Origin: CAYXVU01 sp964468725
GTDB taxonomy: Bacteria > Acidobacteriota > Blastocatellia > UBA7656
NCBI GenBank assembly: GCA_964468725.1
Contig: CAYXVU010000090.1
Coordinates: forward strand, 1 to 21,910
Direction: 5' to 3'
Length of the DNA: 21,910 nt
Each line of letters opens with the position of its first letter. Position 1 is the stretch's first letter. The translations under genes were made by a program, and so were the position numbers. A model generated the notes under the pieces. That model was not told the DNA's origin. It ran no database searches and saw only the letters and a program-made list of their open reading frames with translations. This document shows positions 15,088-21,910 of this stretch, piece after piece.

Positions 15088-15810
15088 ATGAACAAGCTGA
15101 GAGCAATTCTCATTGATGACGAGCGGTTGGCGCGCGCCAAACTGCGTTCGATGTTGGCGGCCTATCCGCAGATTGCCGTCGTTGGCGAAGCCGATTCCGT
15201 GCGCAGCGCCATTACTTTGATCGAATCGGTCAACCCGGAGGTGCTCTTTCTCGATATTCAGATGCCGGGAGAGAGCGGCTTTCACCTGCTCGATCAGGTT
15301 GACAGCTCCTTTCAAACCATCTTTGTCACCGCCTTTGATGAGTTCGCCATCCGGGCATTTGAAGTCAACGCTCTCGATTATCTGCTCAAACCCGTCACCC
15401 ATGCGCGACTGGCGCGTTCCATCGAACGGCTGGTTGTAGGCAAACGCGAATTGGACTTGGCAAAGCGAACATTCGAATACGACGATCACATCTTTTTAGA
15501 GACCGAGAAGCAGTCGCGGTTTGTCAAGGTGAGCGCCGTCAAATGCCTTCTTGCATCGGGGCCCTATTCGGAAATCCTAACGGCGGACGGACAACGAATC
15601 TTGGTCTTAAAATCGCTCAAGGATTGGGAAGACCGTTTGCCCGCCAAACACTTTCTGCGCATTCACCGCTCAACCCTCATCAACCTCGAACACATCGAAC
15701 GCGTCGAGAAGGGGTTCAACTACGCCTACCAAATCTTTCTGCGCGGCCTGCCGGAGCCGCTGGTAATGAGTCGGCGCTACGCTACGAAATTGAAAGACAA
15801 GCTAAAATAA
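15088..15810 (+). CDS. LytTR-family DNA-binding response regulator
   Basis: 240-residue cytoplasmic regulator. The receiver domain (about 3-118) has the acidic pair Asp10/Asp11, phospho-acceptor Asp56 (L-F-L-D-I-Q-M-P-G), Thr81 and Lys101 (Y-L-L-K-P). A LytTR DNA-binding domain follows (about 140-238), with F-V-K-V-S-A-V-K-C-L-L-A-S-G and the typical F-L-R-I-H-R-S-T-L-I-N-L. The start at 15088 places I-L-I-D-D-E at the normal distance; the frame is open further upstream to a TTG at 15049, but that adds a non-family extension. It is surely the partner of the kinase at 13918. Its targets may include the tandem ACCGTTCGT motif at 9672-9718, 5 kb upstream, near the start of the same gene block. 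Confidence 0.93.
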   Translation: MNKLRAILIDDERLARAKLRSMLAAYPQIAVVGEADSVRSAITLIESVNPEVLFLDIQMPGESGFHLLDQVDSSFQTIFVTAFDEFAIRAFEVNALDYLLKPVTHARLARSIERLVVGKRELDLAKRTFEYDDHIFLETEKQSRFVKVSAVKCLLASGPYSEILTADGQRILVLKSLKDWEDRLPAKHFLRIHRSTLINLEHIERVEKGFNYAYQIFLRGLPEPLVMSRRYATKLKDKLK

Positions 15811-15927
15811 TCAAGCTGCCTAATTTTGCAACTCTGCATCGAAGCCTATTCCCAACTCACACGAAGTGAAACAAAAGACTTTGACTCGGCGATTGGTTCG
15901 CAAACCGGTCAAAGAGGAGGTAGGCAG

Positions 15928-16782
15928 ATGAAAATTTCTCGTCTATTTTTTATGACTCTGCTTTTTATCGGGCAGGGTGCGGATGTCGCGTTGCCGCAAA
16001 CCTCGCAGGCCGCTGAGAGGCCGATTGCCCTGCGCCGCGAGCGCTTGTCGGGTCGCACACTGGCAACCATCACCGAGGGCGATTTTGTGCATCCCTCTCT
16101 GTCGCCCAATGGCCGGATGCTGGCGTATGCGCGGGTAGTGCGCGACAAGAATATGGAGAGCACAGAGGTGCTTTTGATGGATTTGGCAAGCGGCAAACGG
16201 TGGACGTTGCTGTCTCGTAAAGCGGCAAGACGGTATGCGGTTTATCAAGCGTTTGTAACTGCGATCAAGTGGATAGGCGCGATACGGGTCAGAGCCTCTA
16301 TTGCCGACGGCGATGTGGGAGTGACTCATTTGACTTTTGATACCCGTCAACGAAGACTGGTGCGCGAGGAGGATGAAGAGCCGGATGGCACAGAACGCCC
16401 TCCCGCCGATCACCCGCAGACCGGTCACGTCGTGCCGTTTCAGAATGACCGCCTATTTCTGCTCCCTGAAGGCGATGCTATTCACCTGTATTTGAAAAGG
16501 AAAGACGCCTTGCTACAAGTAATCCGCCTCTCCGTAAGGGGAGATTCAACGCTGGAAGTTAAACATCAATCGCCTGAGAGAACCATTTTTTTCGTGCGCA
16601 CCTACGCCAGCTACGAGAAAGGGAATCAACCTCTCTTCCGGTTCGATGGCGAACGACTGACTCAATCTACCGATTACACGCAGCTCTACGATGTGGCGAT
16701 TGACCGACAAGGTCGTCGAATTGCCTTTTGCTTCTGGGAGGGGGATAATCGCCACATCGTCGTGAAGACCTTAAAGAAATGA
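15928..16782 (+). CDS. Secreted TolB/PD40-like protein of unknown function
   Basis: 284-residue exported protein with signal peptide M-K-I-S-R-L-F-F-M-T-L-L-F-I-G-Q-G-A-D (about 1-28, up to S-Q-A). One clear PD40 motif is present (L-S-P-N-G-R-M-L-A-Y-A, about residue 54-64), and a weaker one lies near the end (D-R-Q-G-R-R-I-A-F-C-F). The rest is beta-rich and propeller-like without catalytic motifs. The ATG at 15928 has a strong AGAGGAGG 7 bases upstream; the frame is open upstream to 15826 but that stretch is unlike a protein start. It follows the LytTR regulator after 117 bp. It resembles the beginning or a degenerate form of the propellers of tricorn-like or S9 peptidases, but I cannot name a function. 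Confidence 0.8.
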   Translation: MKISRLFFMTLLFIGQGADVALPQTSQAAERPIALRRERLSGRTLATITEGDFVHPSLSPNGRMLAYARVVRDKNMESTEVLLMDLASGKRWTLLSRKAARRYAVYQAFVTAIKWIGAIRVRASIADGDVGVTHLTFDTRQRRLVREEDEEPDGTERPPADHPQTGHVVPFQNDRLFLLPEGDAIHLYLKRKDALLQVIRLSVRGDSTLEVKHQSPERTIFFVRTYASYEKGNQPLFRFDGERLTQSTDYTQLYDVAIDRQGRRIAFCFWEGDNRHIVVKTLKK

Positions 16783-16877
16783 GAATATGGGCGAACTTGC
16801 GCGAGGCGCAGATCGTAGTCGGTCACGGTTTCGCTATCCGTCCATCGTTGCGCCATCGCCTGAATGGGGGAGAGATC

Positions 16878-17372
16878 ATGAGCCACTGTCCACATTGCGG
16901 GGCCGAAGTTACCAGCGGATTGAAATTTTGCAAACGGTGCGGCGGGCATTTGCAAGCCTTCTCACAGACGGAAGCTACGCCAACTGGTTTTAAGCAGACT
17001 TCAGCCGCATGGGCGGTAGCCTTGGCGACAACGGCAATTTGTTTGATCGGGTTGACCATTGTTTTTTCGCACGCCTACGACATCATGCGGCCTGATCCCT
17101 TTGGTGGGGCGCTGTTAGGCGACCCGACGCTGGTGGCGATCTTGATGCTAACCTGCGGTTCGGTGACCATCTTCGGCGTGTGCGCGCTGCTGATTCGTCT
17201 GTTCTCGAAGTTGTTGCTCGGCGCAGAGGCGCGGGGCCGACGCGATAAGACTGCAAAAGCCCAAGCGGTCAGTTATGCGCCTCCACAAATTCCTGCCCCG
17301 TCCGTTGGCGTGCCGAGCGTGACCGAACATACGACACGCAACTTTGAGCAAGCGCCGTATCGGGAACCCTGA
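16878..17372 (+). CDS. Zinc-ribbon, two-helix membrane protein with EHTTRNF tail (paralogue 1)
   Basis: 164-residue protein of unknown function. An N-terminal zinc ribbon has Cys4, Cys7, Cys18 and Cys21 (C-P-H-C...C-K-R-C). Two membrane helices lie at about 41-63 and 82-109, and a Pro/Ala-rich stretch leads to the tail V-T-E-H-T-T-R-N-F (148-156). The ATG at 16878 is preceded by GGGGGAGAG. The two genes directly downstream encode the same layout and the same tail while their middles have diverged, which points to tandem duplication with selection on both ends. Both the ribbon and the tail are probably on the same side of the membrane if there are two helices. Zinc ribbons of this type often mediate protein contacts rather than DNA binding. 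Role not known. Confidence 0.88.
   Translation: MSHCPHCGAEVTSGLKFCKRCGGHLQAFSQTEATPTGFKQTSAAWAVALATTAICLIGLTIVFSHAYDIMRPDPFGGALLGDPTLVAILMLTCGSVTIFGVCALLIRLFSKLLLGAEARGRRDKTAKAQAVSYAPPQIPAPSVGVPSVTEHTTRNFEQAPYREP
17319..17345 (+). other. Conserved EHTTRNF tail motif, copy 1
   Basis: Codes for V-T-E-H-T-T-R-N-F at residues 148-156 of the first zinc-ribbon protein. Third-position differences between copies (for example CAT ACG ACA CGC here, CAT ACG ACG CGC in copy 2 and CAT ACA ACG CGC in copy 3) fit conservation at the protein level rather than recent DNA copying. Confidence 0.85.
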
Positions 17373-17407
17373 CGCGCAGCGGACGAAACGAAAACAGAGG
17401 AGACGAT

Positions 17408-17908
17408 ATGATCTGCCAAACCTGCGGCCTGCAATCTACTGCCGGACTCGCCTTCTGCAAACGCTGCGGAGCCCAGCTATACCCGCCGCCAGCCAGCCCG
17501 GAGAGTTCGACAAGACCGGCGAAAGTTACCGGCATGTTTTGGGCAATTGCCTTGTTCGGATTGGGTAGCATCAGCGTCTTGTTGGGCACGATGATCGCGC
17601 TTGCCGCAATGCGCGCCAGTGATGATGTCACCGTGCCAACCGTGATCTTTGGCACAGCCAGCATCATCATCATCGCGTGGCTGTTGATTCGTCAGCTCGG
17701 GCGCTACATCAATCTGTCACAAGGCATCATCGAACCGGAAAAGCGCGGCAAGTCTCATAAGCAAGCGGCAGAGCCCTATCCGCAAATCCCTTATCAATCG
17801 CCGCAACTGGACGCGCCGCCGCGCGCCGTCTCGGTCACTGAACATACGACGCGCAATTTCGATCCGCTGCCCGCCGAGCAATGGCAGGAGCGCGAACGCC
17901 TGCGCTAA
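17408..17908 (+). CDS. Zinc-ribbon, two-helix membrane protein with EHTTRNF tail (paralogue 2)
   Basis: 166-residue protein with the same architecture as its neighbours. The zinc ribbon has Cys3, Cys6, Cys17 and Cys20. Membrane helices lie at about 42-66 and 74-96. A Lys/Glu/Pro/Gln-rich stretch follows, then V-T-E-H-T-T-R-N-F (143-151) and a charged end of about 15 residues. CAGAGGAGA precedes the start. It lies 35 bp after paralogue 1 and 23 bp before paralogue 3, so the three are almost certainly co-transcribed. Sequence between ribbon and tail is poorly conserved apart from hydrophobicity. No enzymatic motif is seen, and the function is unknown. Confidence 0.88.
   Translation: MICQTCGLQSTAGLAFCKRCGAQLYPPPASPESSTRPAKVTGMFWAIALFGLGSISVLLGTMIALAAMRASDDVTVPTVIFGTASIIIIAWLLIRQLGRYINLSQGIIEPEKRGKSHKQAAEPYPQIPYQSPQLDAPPRAVSVTEHTTRNFDPLPAEQWQERERLR
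17834..17860 (+). other. Conserved EHTTRNF tail motif, copy 2
   Basis: Codes for V-T-E-H-T-T-R-N-F at residues 143-151 of the second zinc-ribbon protein, identical in protein sequence to copy 1 while the flanks differ. Confidence 0.85.
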
Positions 17909-17931
17909 CCCTATCATGAGGAGGTGAACCG

Positions 17932-18396
17932 ATGTTTTGTCCGGCTTGTGGCTCGAAGACGCAAACCGCCTTCAAATACTGCAAACAGTGCGGCGCAAAT
18001 TTGACGCCTGCGATGAGCGAGGAGGAAGCGAAGAGTCTGGCCGTAGTCTCCTATCTGGCGCTTCCGTCGTTGTTCAGCCTCGCCAGCCTGATTGCCTTAT
18101 TCATCACACTCTTCAAGTTGACCCAGCGCGGGCTGGACGCCAAATTCATCATGGGCATTGCCGCCGTCGGCGGCATCACAATCCTTGGGGTCGTCGCCAT
18201 GCTGATTTGGCTGATCCTGCGTTTAAAAAACAGCTCCTCATTTGCGCCACGCCGAACGACCGGTGCGCTGGAAGCCAATCTCTATCAACCTGCCGCACAA
18301 CTTCCTGCGCCCAGCGTGGTCGAGCATACAACGCGCAACTTTGCCGAGCCGGTCTTTGTAGAACACCACGCCAGAGAGACGAAGGGCATCCGTTGA
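17932..18396 (+). CDS. Zinc-ribbon, two-helix membrane protein with EHTTRNF tail (paralogue 3)
   Basis: 154-residue third member of the tandem set. The zinc ribbon has Cys3, Cys6, Cys17 and Cys20 (C-P-A-C...C-K-Q-C). Membrane helices lie at about 41-64 and 73-97. The tail is V-V-E-H-T-T-R-N-F (129-137), with Val replacing Thr, followed by a 17-residue charged end containing E-H-H. A textbook GAGGAGGTG precedes the start. The next gene, an ABC ATPase, begins 108 bp further on, so this cluster could share a transcript with the exporter. It is the most divergent of the three in the membrane part. Function unknown. Confidence 0.88.
   Translation: MFCPACGSKTQTAFKYCKQCGANLTPAMSEEEAKSLAVVSYLALPSLFSLASLIALFITLFKLTQRGLDAKFIMGIAAVGGITILGVVAMLIWLILRLKNSSSFAPRRTTGALEANLYQPAAQLPAPSVVEHTTRNFAEPVFVEHHARETKGIR
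18316..18342 (+). other. Conserved EHTTRNF tail motif, copy 3
   Basis: Codes for V-V-E-H-T-T-R-N-F at residues 129-137 of the third zinc-ribbon protein. One position differs from the other copies (Thr to Val), so E-H-T-T-R-N-F is the invariant core. Confidence 0.85.
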
Positions 18397-18504
18397 GAGG
18401 GCGTTTCGATGATCAACAGAATCTCATCCGCGATGTCAGAAGTCTTTCAACCCCAAACGTCGTAGAGGCCGTTTTCCGTAAACCTTTGCCATCGAGGATA
18501 GCGC

Positions 18505-19437
18505 ATGAATGTCGTAGAATTACGAAGCGTGACGAAGCGATTCGATAGCTTCGTCGCCGTCAATAACCTTTCGTTTGAGGTCAGGCGCGGGACGATCTTC
18601 GGACTCTTAGGGCCGAACGGCGCGGGCAAGACCACTTCGATTCGAATGATCTTGGACATCTTCGCGCCCGATGAAGGCGAAGTGGTTGTGCTCGGCCAAC
18701 AGGTTTCGCCCGATGTGCAGCAACGCGTCGGCTACTTGCCCGAAGAGCGCGGCCTCTACAAGAAGATGAAAGTCTTCGATCAACTCATCTTCTTCGCCGC
18801 TCTTAAAGGCCTCGACAGTCGCACGGCTGCGCGACGTGCGGACGAGTGGCTGGAAAAATTGAAGCTCACCGAATGGCGCGATAAGAAAGCCATCGAACTA
18901 TCGAAAGGCACACAGCAAAAGGTGCAGATCATCACGACGGTGCTGCACGAACCGGAGTTGTTGATTTTGGATGAACCCTTTTCCGGCCTCGATCCGGTCA
19001 GCACCGATCTCCTCAAAAATGTGATTCTCGACCTCCGCAAACAGGGTACGACCATCATCTTCTCGACCCATCAGATGGAGCAGGTCGAACAGATGTGCGA
19101 CGAAATTTGTCTGATTAATCGCTCAATAAAAGTCCTTGACGGCAGCGTGCGCGAAGTCAAACGCCGCTTCGGCCGTAACACGGTGTTGATGGAATACGAA
19201 GGCGAGGATTCATTCATCACCGATGAACTGGTCAAACGCCATAAACCAATGGCCAATCACAGCGAGATGGTTTTGCATGAGGGCGCAGACGCACAGGAGT
19301 TGTTGCGCCGGGCGGTGGCTGCCGGAGTGCGCATCCATCGCTTCGAATTGGTCGAGCCGTCCCTAAACGACATTTTCATCGAGTGCGTAACCGGGCAATC
19401 ACCCAACGCGCTCACAGCCGAAGGTGGACAACGATGA
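18505..19437 (+). CDS. ABC transporter ATP-binding protein, NatA-like
   Basis: 310-residue ATPase that powers the membrane protein encoded next. Motifs in order: Walker A G-P-N-G-A-G-K-T (36-43), the NatA-type Q-loop region G-Y-L-P-E-E-R-G-L-Y (76-85), the signature L-S-K-G-T-Q-Q-K (132-139, a known variant of LSGGQ in this subfamily), Walker B L-L-I-L-D-E-P (152-158), D-loop S-G-L-D and switch His189 (S-T-H). A C-terminal DUF4162-like extension starts near 225. The start at 18505 is preceded by GAGGA. The stop overlaps the ATG of the permease by 4 bp, a sign of translational coupling. NatAB exports sodium in Bacillus, but many related pairs export unknown compounds, so the substrate here is open. 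Confidence 0.95.
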   Translation: MNVVELRSVTKRFDSFVAVNNLSFEVRRGTIFGLLGPNGAGKTTSIRMILDIFAPDEGEVVVLGQQVSPDVQQRVGYLPEERGLYKKMKVFDQLIFFAALKGLDSRTAARRADEWLEKLKLTEWRDKKAIELSKGTQQKVQIITTVLHEPELLILDEPFSGLDPVSTDLLKNVILDLRKQGTTIIFSTHQMEQVEQMCDEICLINRSIKVLDGSVREVKRRFGRNTVLMEYEGEDSFITDELVKRHKPMANHSEMVLHEGADAQELLRRAVAAGVRIHRFELVEPSLNDIFIECVTGQSPNALTAEGGQR

Positions 19438-20735
19438 ATAAAATCTGGGCCATCATCAAACGCGAATACCTGATCCGCGTGCGCACGCGCGCTTTTTTGA
19501 TCGGCACGATTGCTAGCCCATTACTGCTACTGGCGTTGCTGTTTGTGCCCTCTTTGATTGCCGGACGCGGCGGCGGCGGCGACCGACAGGTATTAATCAT
19601 TGATCAGAGCGGGGACGCACAACTCTTCGAGACGATTAAAAACAAGGTCATACGGCCACCCGACAGCGCGCCGAGGAGCGGCGATCAAGCGAGCGCGCAG
19701 GCGACCGGGTTTTCGCTGACTCGCGAAAACGCCTCTCCGGCCTTGAGCTTGAACGAAATCGTTGATCGGCACCTTGCCGATGTGCGCGCCGGAGCCAATC
19801 AAGCCTTTGTCGTTTTGCCTGCCAACATATTCGACGGCGGCTTGCCGCAATACTACGGTAAAAATCTCAGTGACTTCTCTTTGCGCCGCTTGGAACGCGC
19901 GATCAGCGCGGCGATCATCGAACGCCGCTTGACGCGCGCCGGACTGGATGCGAGCAATATCGAAAGCTATACCCGCGCCGTTGACATGGAGACCAACAAA
20001 GTCACTGCCGAAGGGGTATCGAAAGAAGAAGGCACAGCCTCATTCTTTCTCGCCTTCACCATGCTGTTCTTCATCTATATGTCAGTGCTCTTTTACGGCA
20101 TCTTTGTGATGCGCGGCGTTATTGAAGAGAAGCAATCGCGCATCTCCGAAGTCTTGGTGTCATCGGTGAAGCCTGCCCAGATGATGCTCGGCAAATTGAT
20201 CGGTATCGGCATGGTGGGCTTGACGCAGATGAGCATCTGGGCGTTGACAGCGATGGCGCTGACCGTGTTCGGTGTTTCGATCTTTGCAGCGCGCGGCATC
20301 AACTTCCCAAATATCCCGCCGATTCTGTTCGTCTATTTCGTCGTCTATTTTCTGCTCGGCTACTTCCTGTTTGCGACCTTGTACGCGATGGTGGCGGCGA
20401 CCGTATCGAGCGAAGACGAATCGCAGCAAGCGCAATTTCCCGTGACCATGTTGCTCATCATCCCCATGCTGATCTTTACGGCGATCATCAACAATCCGAA
20501 CAGCCCGCTGGCGATTACGCTTTCGATGATTCCGTTCTTTGCGCCGACCTTGATGATGATGCGCATTGCGCTGGTCAATCCGCCGGTCTGGCAAATCTTG
20601 CTTTCGATGGCGATTATGGTAGCGACGATACTGGGTTGCGTGTGGGTAGCGGGGCGCATTTACCGCGTCGGCATCTTGATGTACGGCAAACGTCCGAGCA
20701 TCGCCGAACTCGGCAGATGGATTTGGTATCGCTAG
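19434..20735 (+). CDS. ABC transporter permease, NatB/ABC-2 type
   Basis: 433-residue inner-membrane subunit. The N terminus M-N-K-I-W-A-I-I-K-R-E-Y-L-I-R-V-R-T-R-A-F is the usual start of NatB-like permeases. A first helix (about 22-44) is followed by a large external loop to about 200 and then a cluster of five or so helices to the C terminus. V-I-E-E-K-Q-S-R-I-S-E-V-L-V-S-S-V (near 235) is the conserved E-E-K segment that contacts the ATPase. The ATG at 19434 overlaps the ATPase stop by 4 bp. An in-frame upstream extension to 19383 lies inside the ATPase gene and is rejected. Substrate unknown; sodium or an envelope-active compound is possible. Confidence 0.94.
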   Translation: MNKIWAIIKREYLIRVRTRAFLIGTIASPLLLLALLFVPSLIAGRGGGGDRQVLIIDQSGDAQLFETIKNKVIRPPDSAPRSGDQASAQATGFSLTRENASPALSLNEIVDRHLADVRAGANQAFVVLPANIFDGGLPQYYGKNLSDFSLRRLERAISAAIIERRLTRAGLDASNIESYTRAVDMETNKVTAEGVSKEEGTASFFLAFTMLFFIYMSVLFYGIFVMRGVIEEKQSRISEVLVSSVKPAQMMLGKLIGIGMVGLTQMSIWALTAMALTVFGVSIFAARGINFPNIPPILFVYFVVYFLLGYFLFATLYAMVAATVSSEDESQQAQFPVTMLLIIPMLIFTAIINNPNSPLAITLSMIPFFAPTLMMMRIALVNPPVWQILLSMAIMVATILGCVWVAGRIYRVGILMYGKRPSIAELGRWIWYR

Positions 20736-20783
20736 CCGAAAGTACGGTTGCCCCGAATCTCTCTCAGCAGCGCCGTTCGCTAG

Positions 20784-20812
20784 TTGACTTTTGAAAACTG
20801 CGTTACTATCCT
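20784..20812 (+). promoter_or_regulatory. Candidate sigma-70 promoter at the edge of the A+T-rich segment
   Basis: TTGACT (20784-20789, 5 of 6 matches to the -35 consensus), a 17-base spacer and TATCCT (20807-20812, 4 of 6 to -10). It would start transcription about 20 bases before the ATG at 20842. It coincides with the drop in G+C, which supports the downstream pair being its own transcription unit. Confidence 0.4.
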
Positions 20813-20841
20813 GGCAGCACTTCAGATTGTTATAGAAGTTT

Positions 20842-21039
20842 ATGAAGAGCTTTAAGGATAGAAAAGAAATTCTCTATGCGATAACCAAAGAAGATCTGCA
20901 GTTTGAGGCAAGAAGGTTTTTAGGTAGAGAATTAAATGAAGACGAACTGCTTCGAGCTAAGGATAGTGTCGAGTGGGGAATAGGTGAATCTATCGAAGTT
21001 ATTTATCGTTCAATTTTCAATGAAGTGATTGAAAAATGA
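20842..21039 (+). CDS. Small helical protein of unknown function
   Basis: 65-residue acidic protein, predicted mostly helical, with no signal peptide or membrane helix. Its centre, I-T-K-E-D-L-Q-F-E-A, then G-R-E-L-N-E-D-E-L and V-E-W-G-I, has the look of small conserved hypothetical proteins I have seen but cannot name. The ATG at 20842 is preceded only by a weak AGAAG. It overlaps the next gene by 4 bp (ATGA at 21036-21039), so the two are translationally coupled and probably act together. Codon use is A+T-rich, unlike the exporter genes upstream. Possible roles are a regulator, inhibitor or subunit of the nuclease-like partner; this is inference from position only. Confidence 0.72.
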   Translation: MKSFKDRKEILYAITKEDLQFEARRFLGRELNEDELLRAKDSVEWGIGESIEVIYRSIFNEVIEK

Positions 21040-21910
21040 ATATTGGAAAAAAGAAGTTGCTCCCCTCAGATATATTGGCCCTAGGATTCCTAAAGAGAGC
21101 TAAGGAATTTAATGCGAGTGTCGAGTTAATCAAAGTCTTAAAATCGAGAACTTATCAAATCGGAGATGCTAATGTCTTGGTTCGCGCATCTTCTGAGGGA
21201 AATAGGCGTTATTTCTTTGGCATCAACTATATTACAGTTGAGGAAATGGCGAATCTTGATAACCCGTTTATAGCATTTATATGCGGTTCAGTTGATAAAG
21301 CTGTGATTATTCCCGCCAAGCTGTTTTTCAGCTATTTACCGCGAATCAGTCACGATAGAAATGGAGAATACAAAATCAATATAGATCGCGAATTGAATAT
21401 TGTTTTGTCTGGAAAAAACCAGCGCCTTCCCTGTAGAGAGTTCATTAACGCTTGGGAGCTTTTATTAAAGCCTCCGCAGATAAAACCGGAAGAGAAAAAC
21501 ACGATTGAAGAGAGCTTACACTCAGTAATTCAAGGCAGGTTGGTTGAAATTGGAAACTTGAGAGGCTTTCAAACATATTGTCCTGATAAATCAAAAAAGT
21601 TTAATAACAAGCCGCTTGGCGAAATTGCCTCTTTACAATCTTGCCCGGACTTACAATTTTCAGATTATAAATTGCTGCGGCAAATAGACGTGCTTTGGTT
21701 TCGAAATCGGGGAACCAACCTGATCCCCGATTACGCCTTTGAGGTAGAGCTTTCCACAGGCGTCTGGTCAGGCGTCGGACGAATGGCTACTTTGCTTGAT
21801 TACAACCACGTGGGTTTATATATCATTGCAAATGATAAAAAGAAATTTCAGCAAGTTATGAATACGTTTTCAGATTACCAAGAGAGGTACAAATTTATTG
21901 ACAATGACTC
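21036..21910 (+). CDS. Putative PD-(D/E)XK nuclease-like protein, 3' truncated
   Basis: Open frame running off the window (291 complete codons seen). The C-terminal half has the layout of restriction-endonuclease-like proteins: a helix with E-S-L-H-S-V-I-Q-G-R-L-V-E-I-G (159-173), Q-I-D-V-L-W-F (217-222, candidate metal-binding Asp218), A-F-E-V-E-L-S-T-G (234-242, candidate E-x-E in place of E-x-K), then G-V-G-R-M-A-T-L-L-D and L-Y-I-I-A-N-D-K-K-K-F. The N-terminal half (about 38-145) contains R-R-Y-F-F-G-I-N-Y and F-I-C-G-S-V-D-K-A-V-I-I-P-A, as in sequence-recognition or unclassified domains. The start ATG at 21036 overlaps the previous stop by 4 bp. Base composition is about 35-40% G+C, against about 54% upstream. 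It may be a restriction or other defence nuclease. The fold call is fairly good; activity and target are unknown. Confidence 0.7.
   Translation, partial: MNIGKKKLLPSDILALGFLKRAKEFNASVELIKVLKSRTYQIGDANVLVRASSEGNRRYFFGINYITVEEMANLDNPFIAFICGSVDKAVIIPAKLFFSYLPRISHDRNGEYKINIDRELNIVLSGKNQRLPCREFINAWELLLKPPQIKPEEKNTIEESLHSVIQGRLVEIGNLRGFQTYCPDKSKKFNNKPLGEIASLQSCPDLQFSDYKLLRQIDVLWFRNRGTNLIPDYAFEVELSTGVWSGVGRMATLLDYNHVGLYIIANDKKKFQQVMNTFSDYQERYKFIDND

Noticed and set aside
20784..20809. TTGACT with TACTAT as promoter
   Set aside because: The spacer would be only 14 bases. TATCCT at 20807 gives 17 bases and is preferred despite a weaker match.

Overview
The window looks like bacterial chromosome. Three hand-counted stretches give about 53-55% G+C in the gene-dense part (18541-18600, 18901-18960, 20701-20760). 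The gene mix is a tricorn-like S41 peptidase, TolB/PD40 and PQQ-like propellers, a LytS/LytTR two-component pair, small zinc-ribbon membrane proteins and a Uma2 nuclease. It fits an Acidobacteriota genome, perhaps Blastocatellia. This is inference: no rRNA or other phylogenetic marker is present.

Layout. 1-463: 3' end of a Uma2-family nuclease gene. 593-7084 (minus): four co-directional genes read as GNAT acetyltransferase, Fes-like esterase, tricorn-like protease and beta-lactamase-fold hydrolase. The last three carry signal peptides and look like a secreted or periplasmic hydrolase operon. The protease gene is interrupted by a 10-N assembly gap at 4005-4014; closing the gap with no bases restores one 1086-residue reading frame. 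7085-7521: a 437-bp intergenic region with inverted repeats. 7522-9455 (plus): an alkylation-damage repair pair, Ada-N/AraC/AlkA fusion followed by Ogt. 9456-9791: intergenic, with a tandem motif that fits the LytTR-box consensus. 9792-16782 (plus): small secreted NTF2-like protein, PQQ-like propeller, PD40 propeller, alpha/beta hydrolase, LytS-type histidine kinase, LytTR response regulator and another PD40 protein. The block from 10331 to 14976 is tightly packed and probably one transcript.

16878-18396: three consecutive paralogous genes, each with an N-terminal zinc ribbon, two membrane helices and a near-invariant C-terminal V-x-E-H-T-T-R-N-F tail. I know no described function for this tail, and it is the most striking unexplained feature here. 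18505-20735: a NatA/NatB-like ABC exporter pair with a 4-bp overlap.

20842-21910: base composition drops to about 34% G+C (hand count of 21001-21180: 62 of 180). Here a 65-aa protein gene overlaps by 4 bp a gene that runs off the window. That second gene encodes an apparent PD-(D/E)XK nuclease-like protein. This end looks like the edge of a horizontally acquired, possibly defence-related, segment.

No tRNA, rRNA, CRISPR array, insertion sequence or convincing intrinsic terminator was found.
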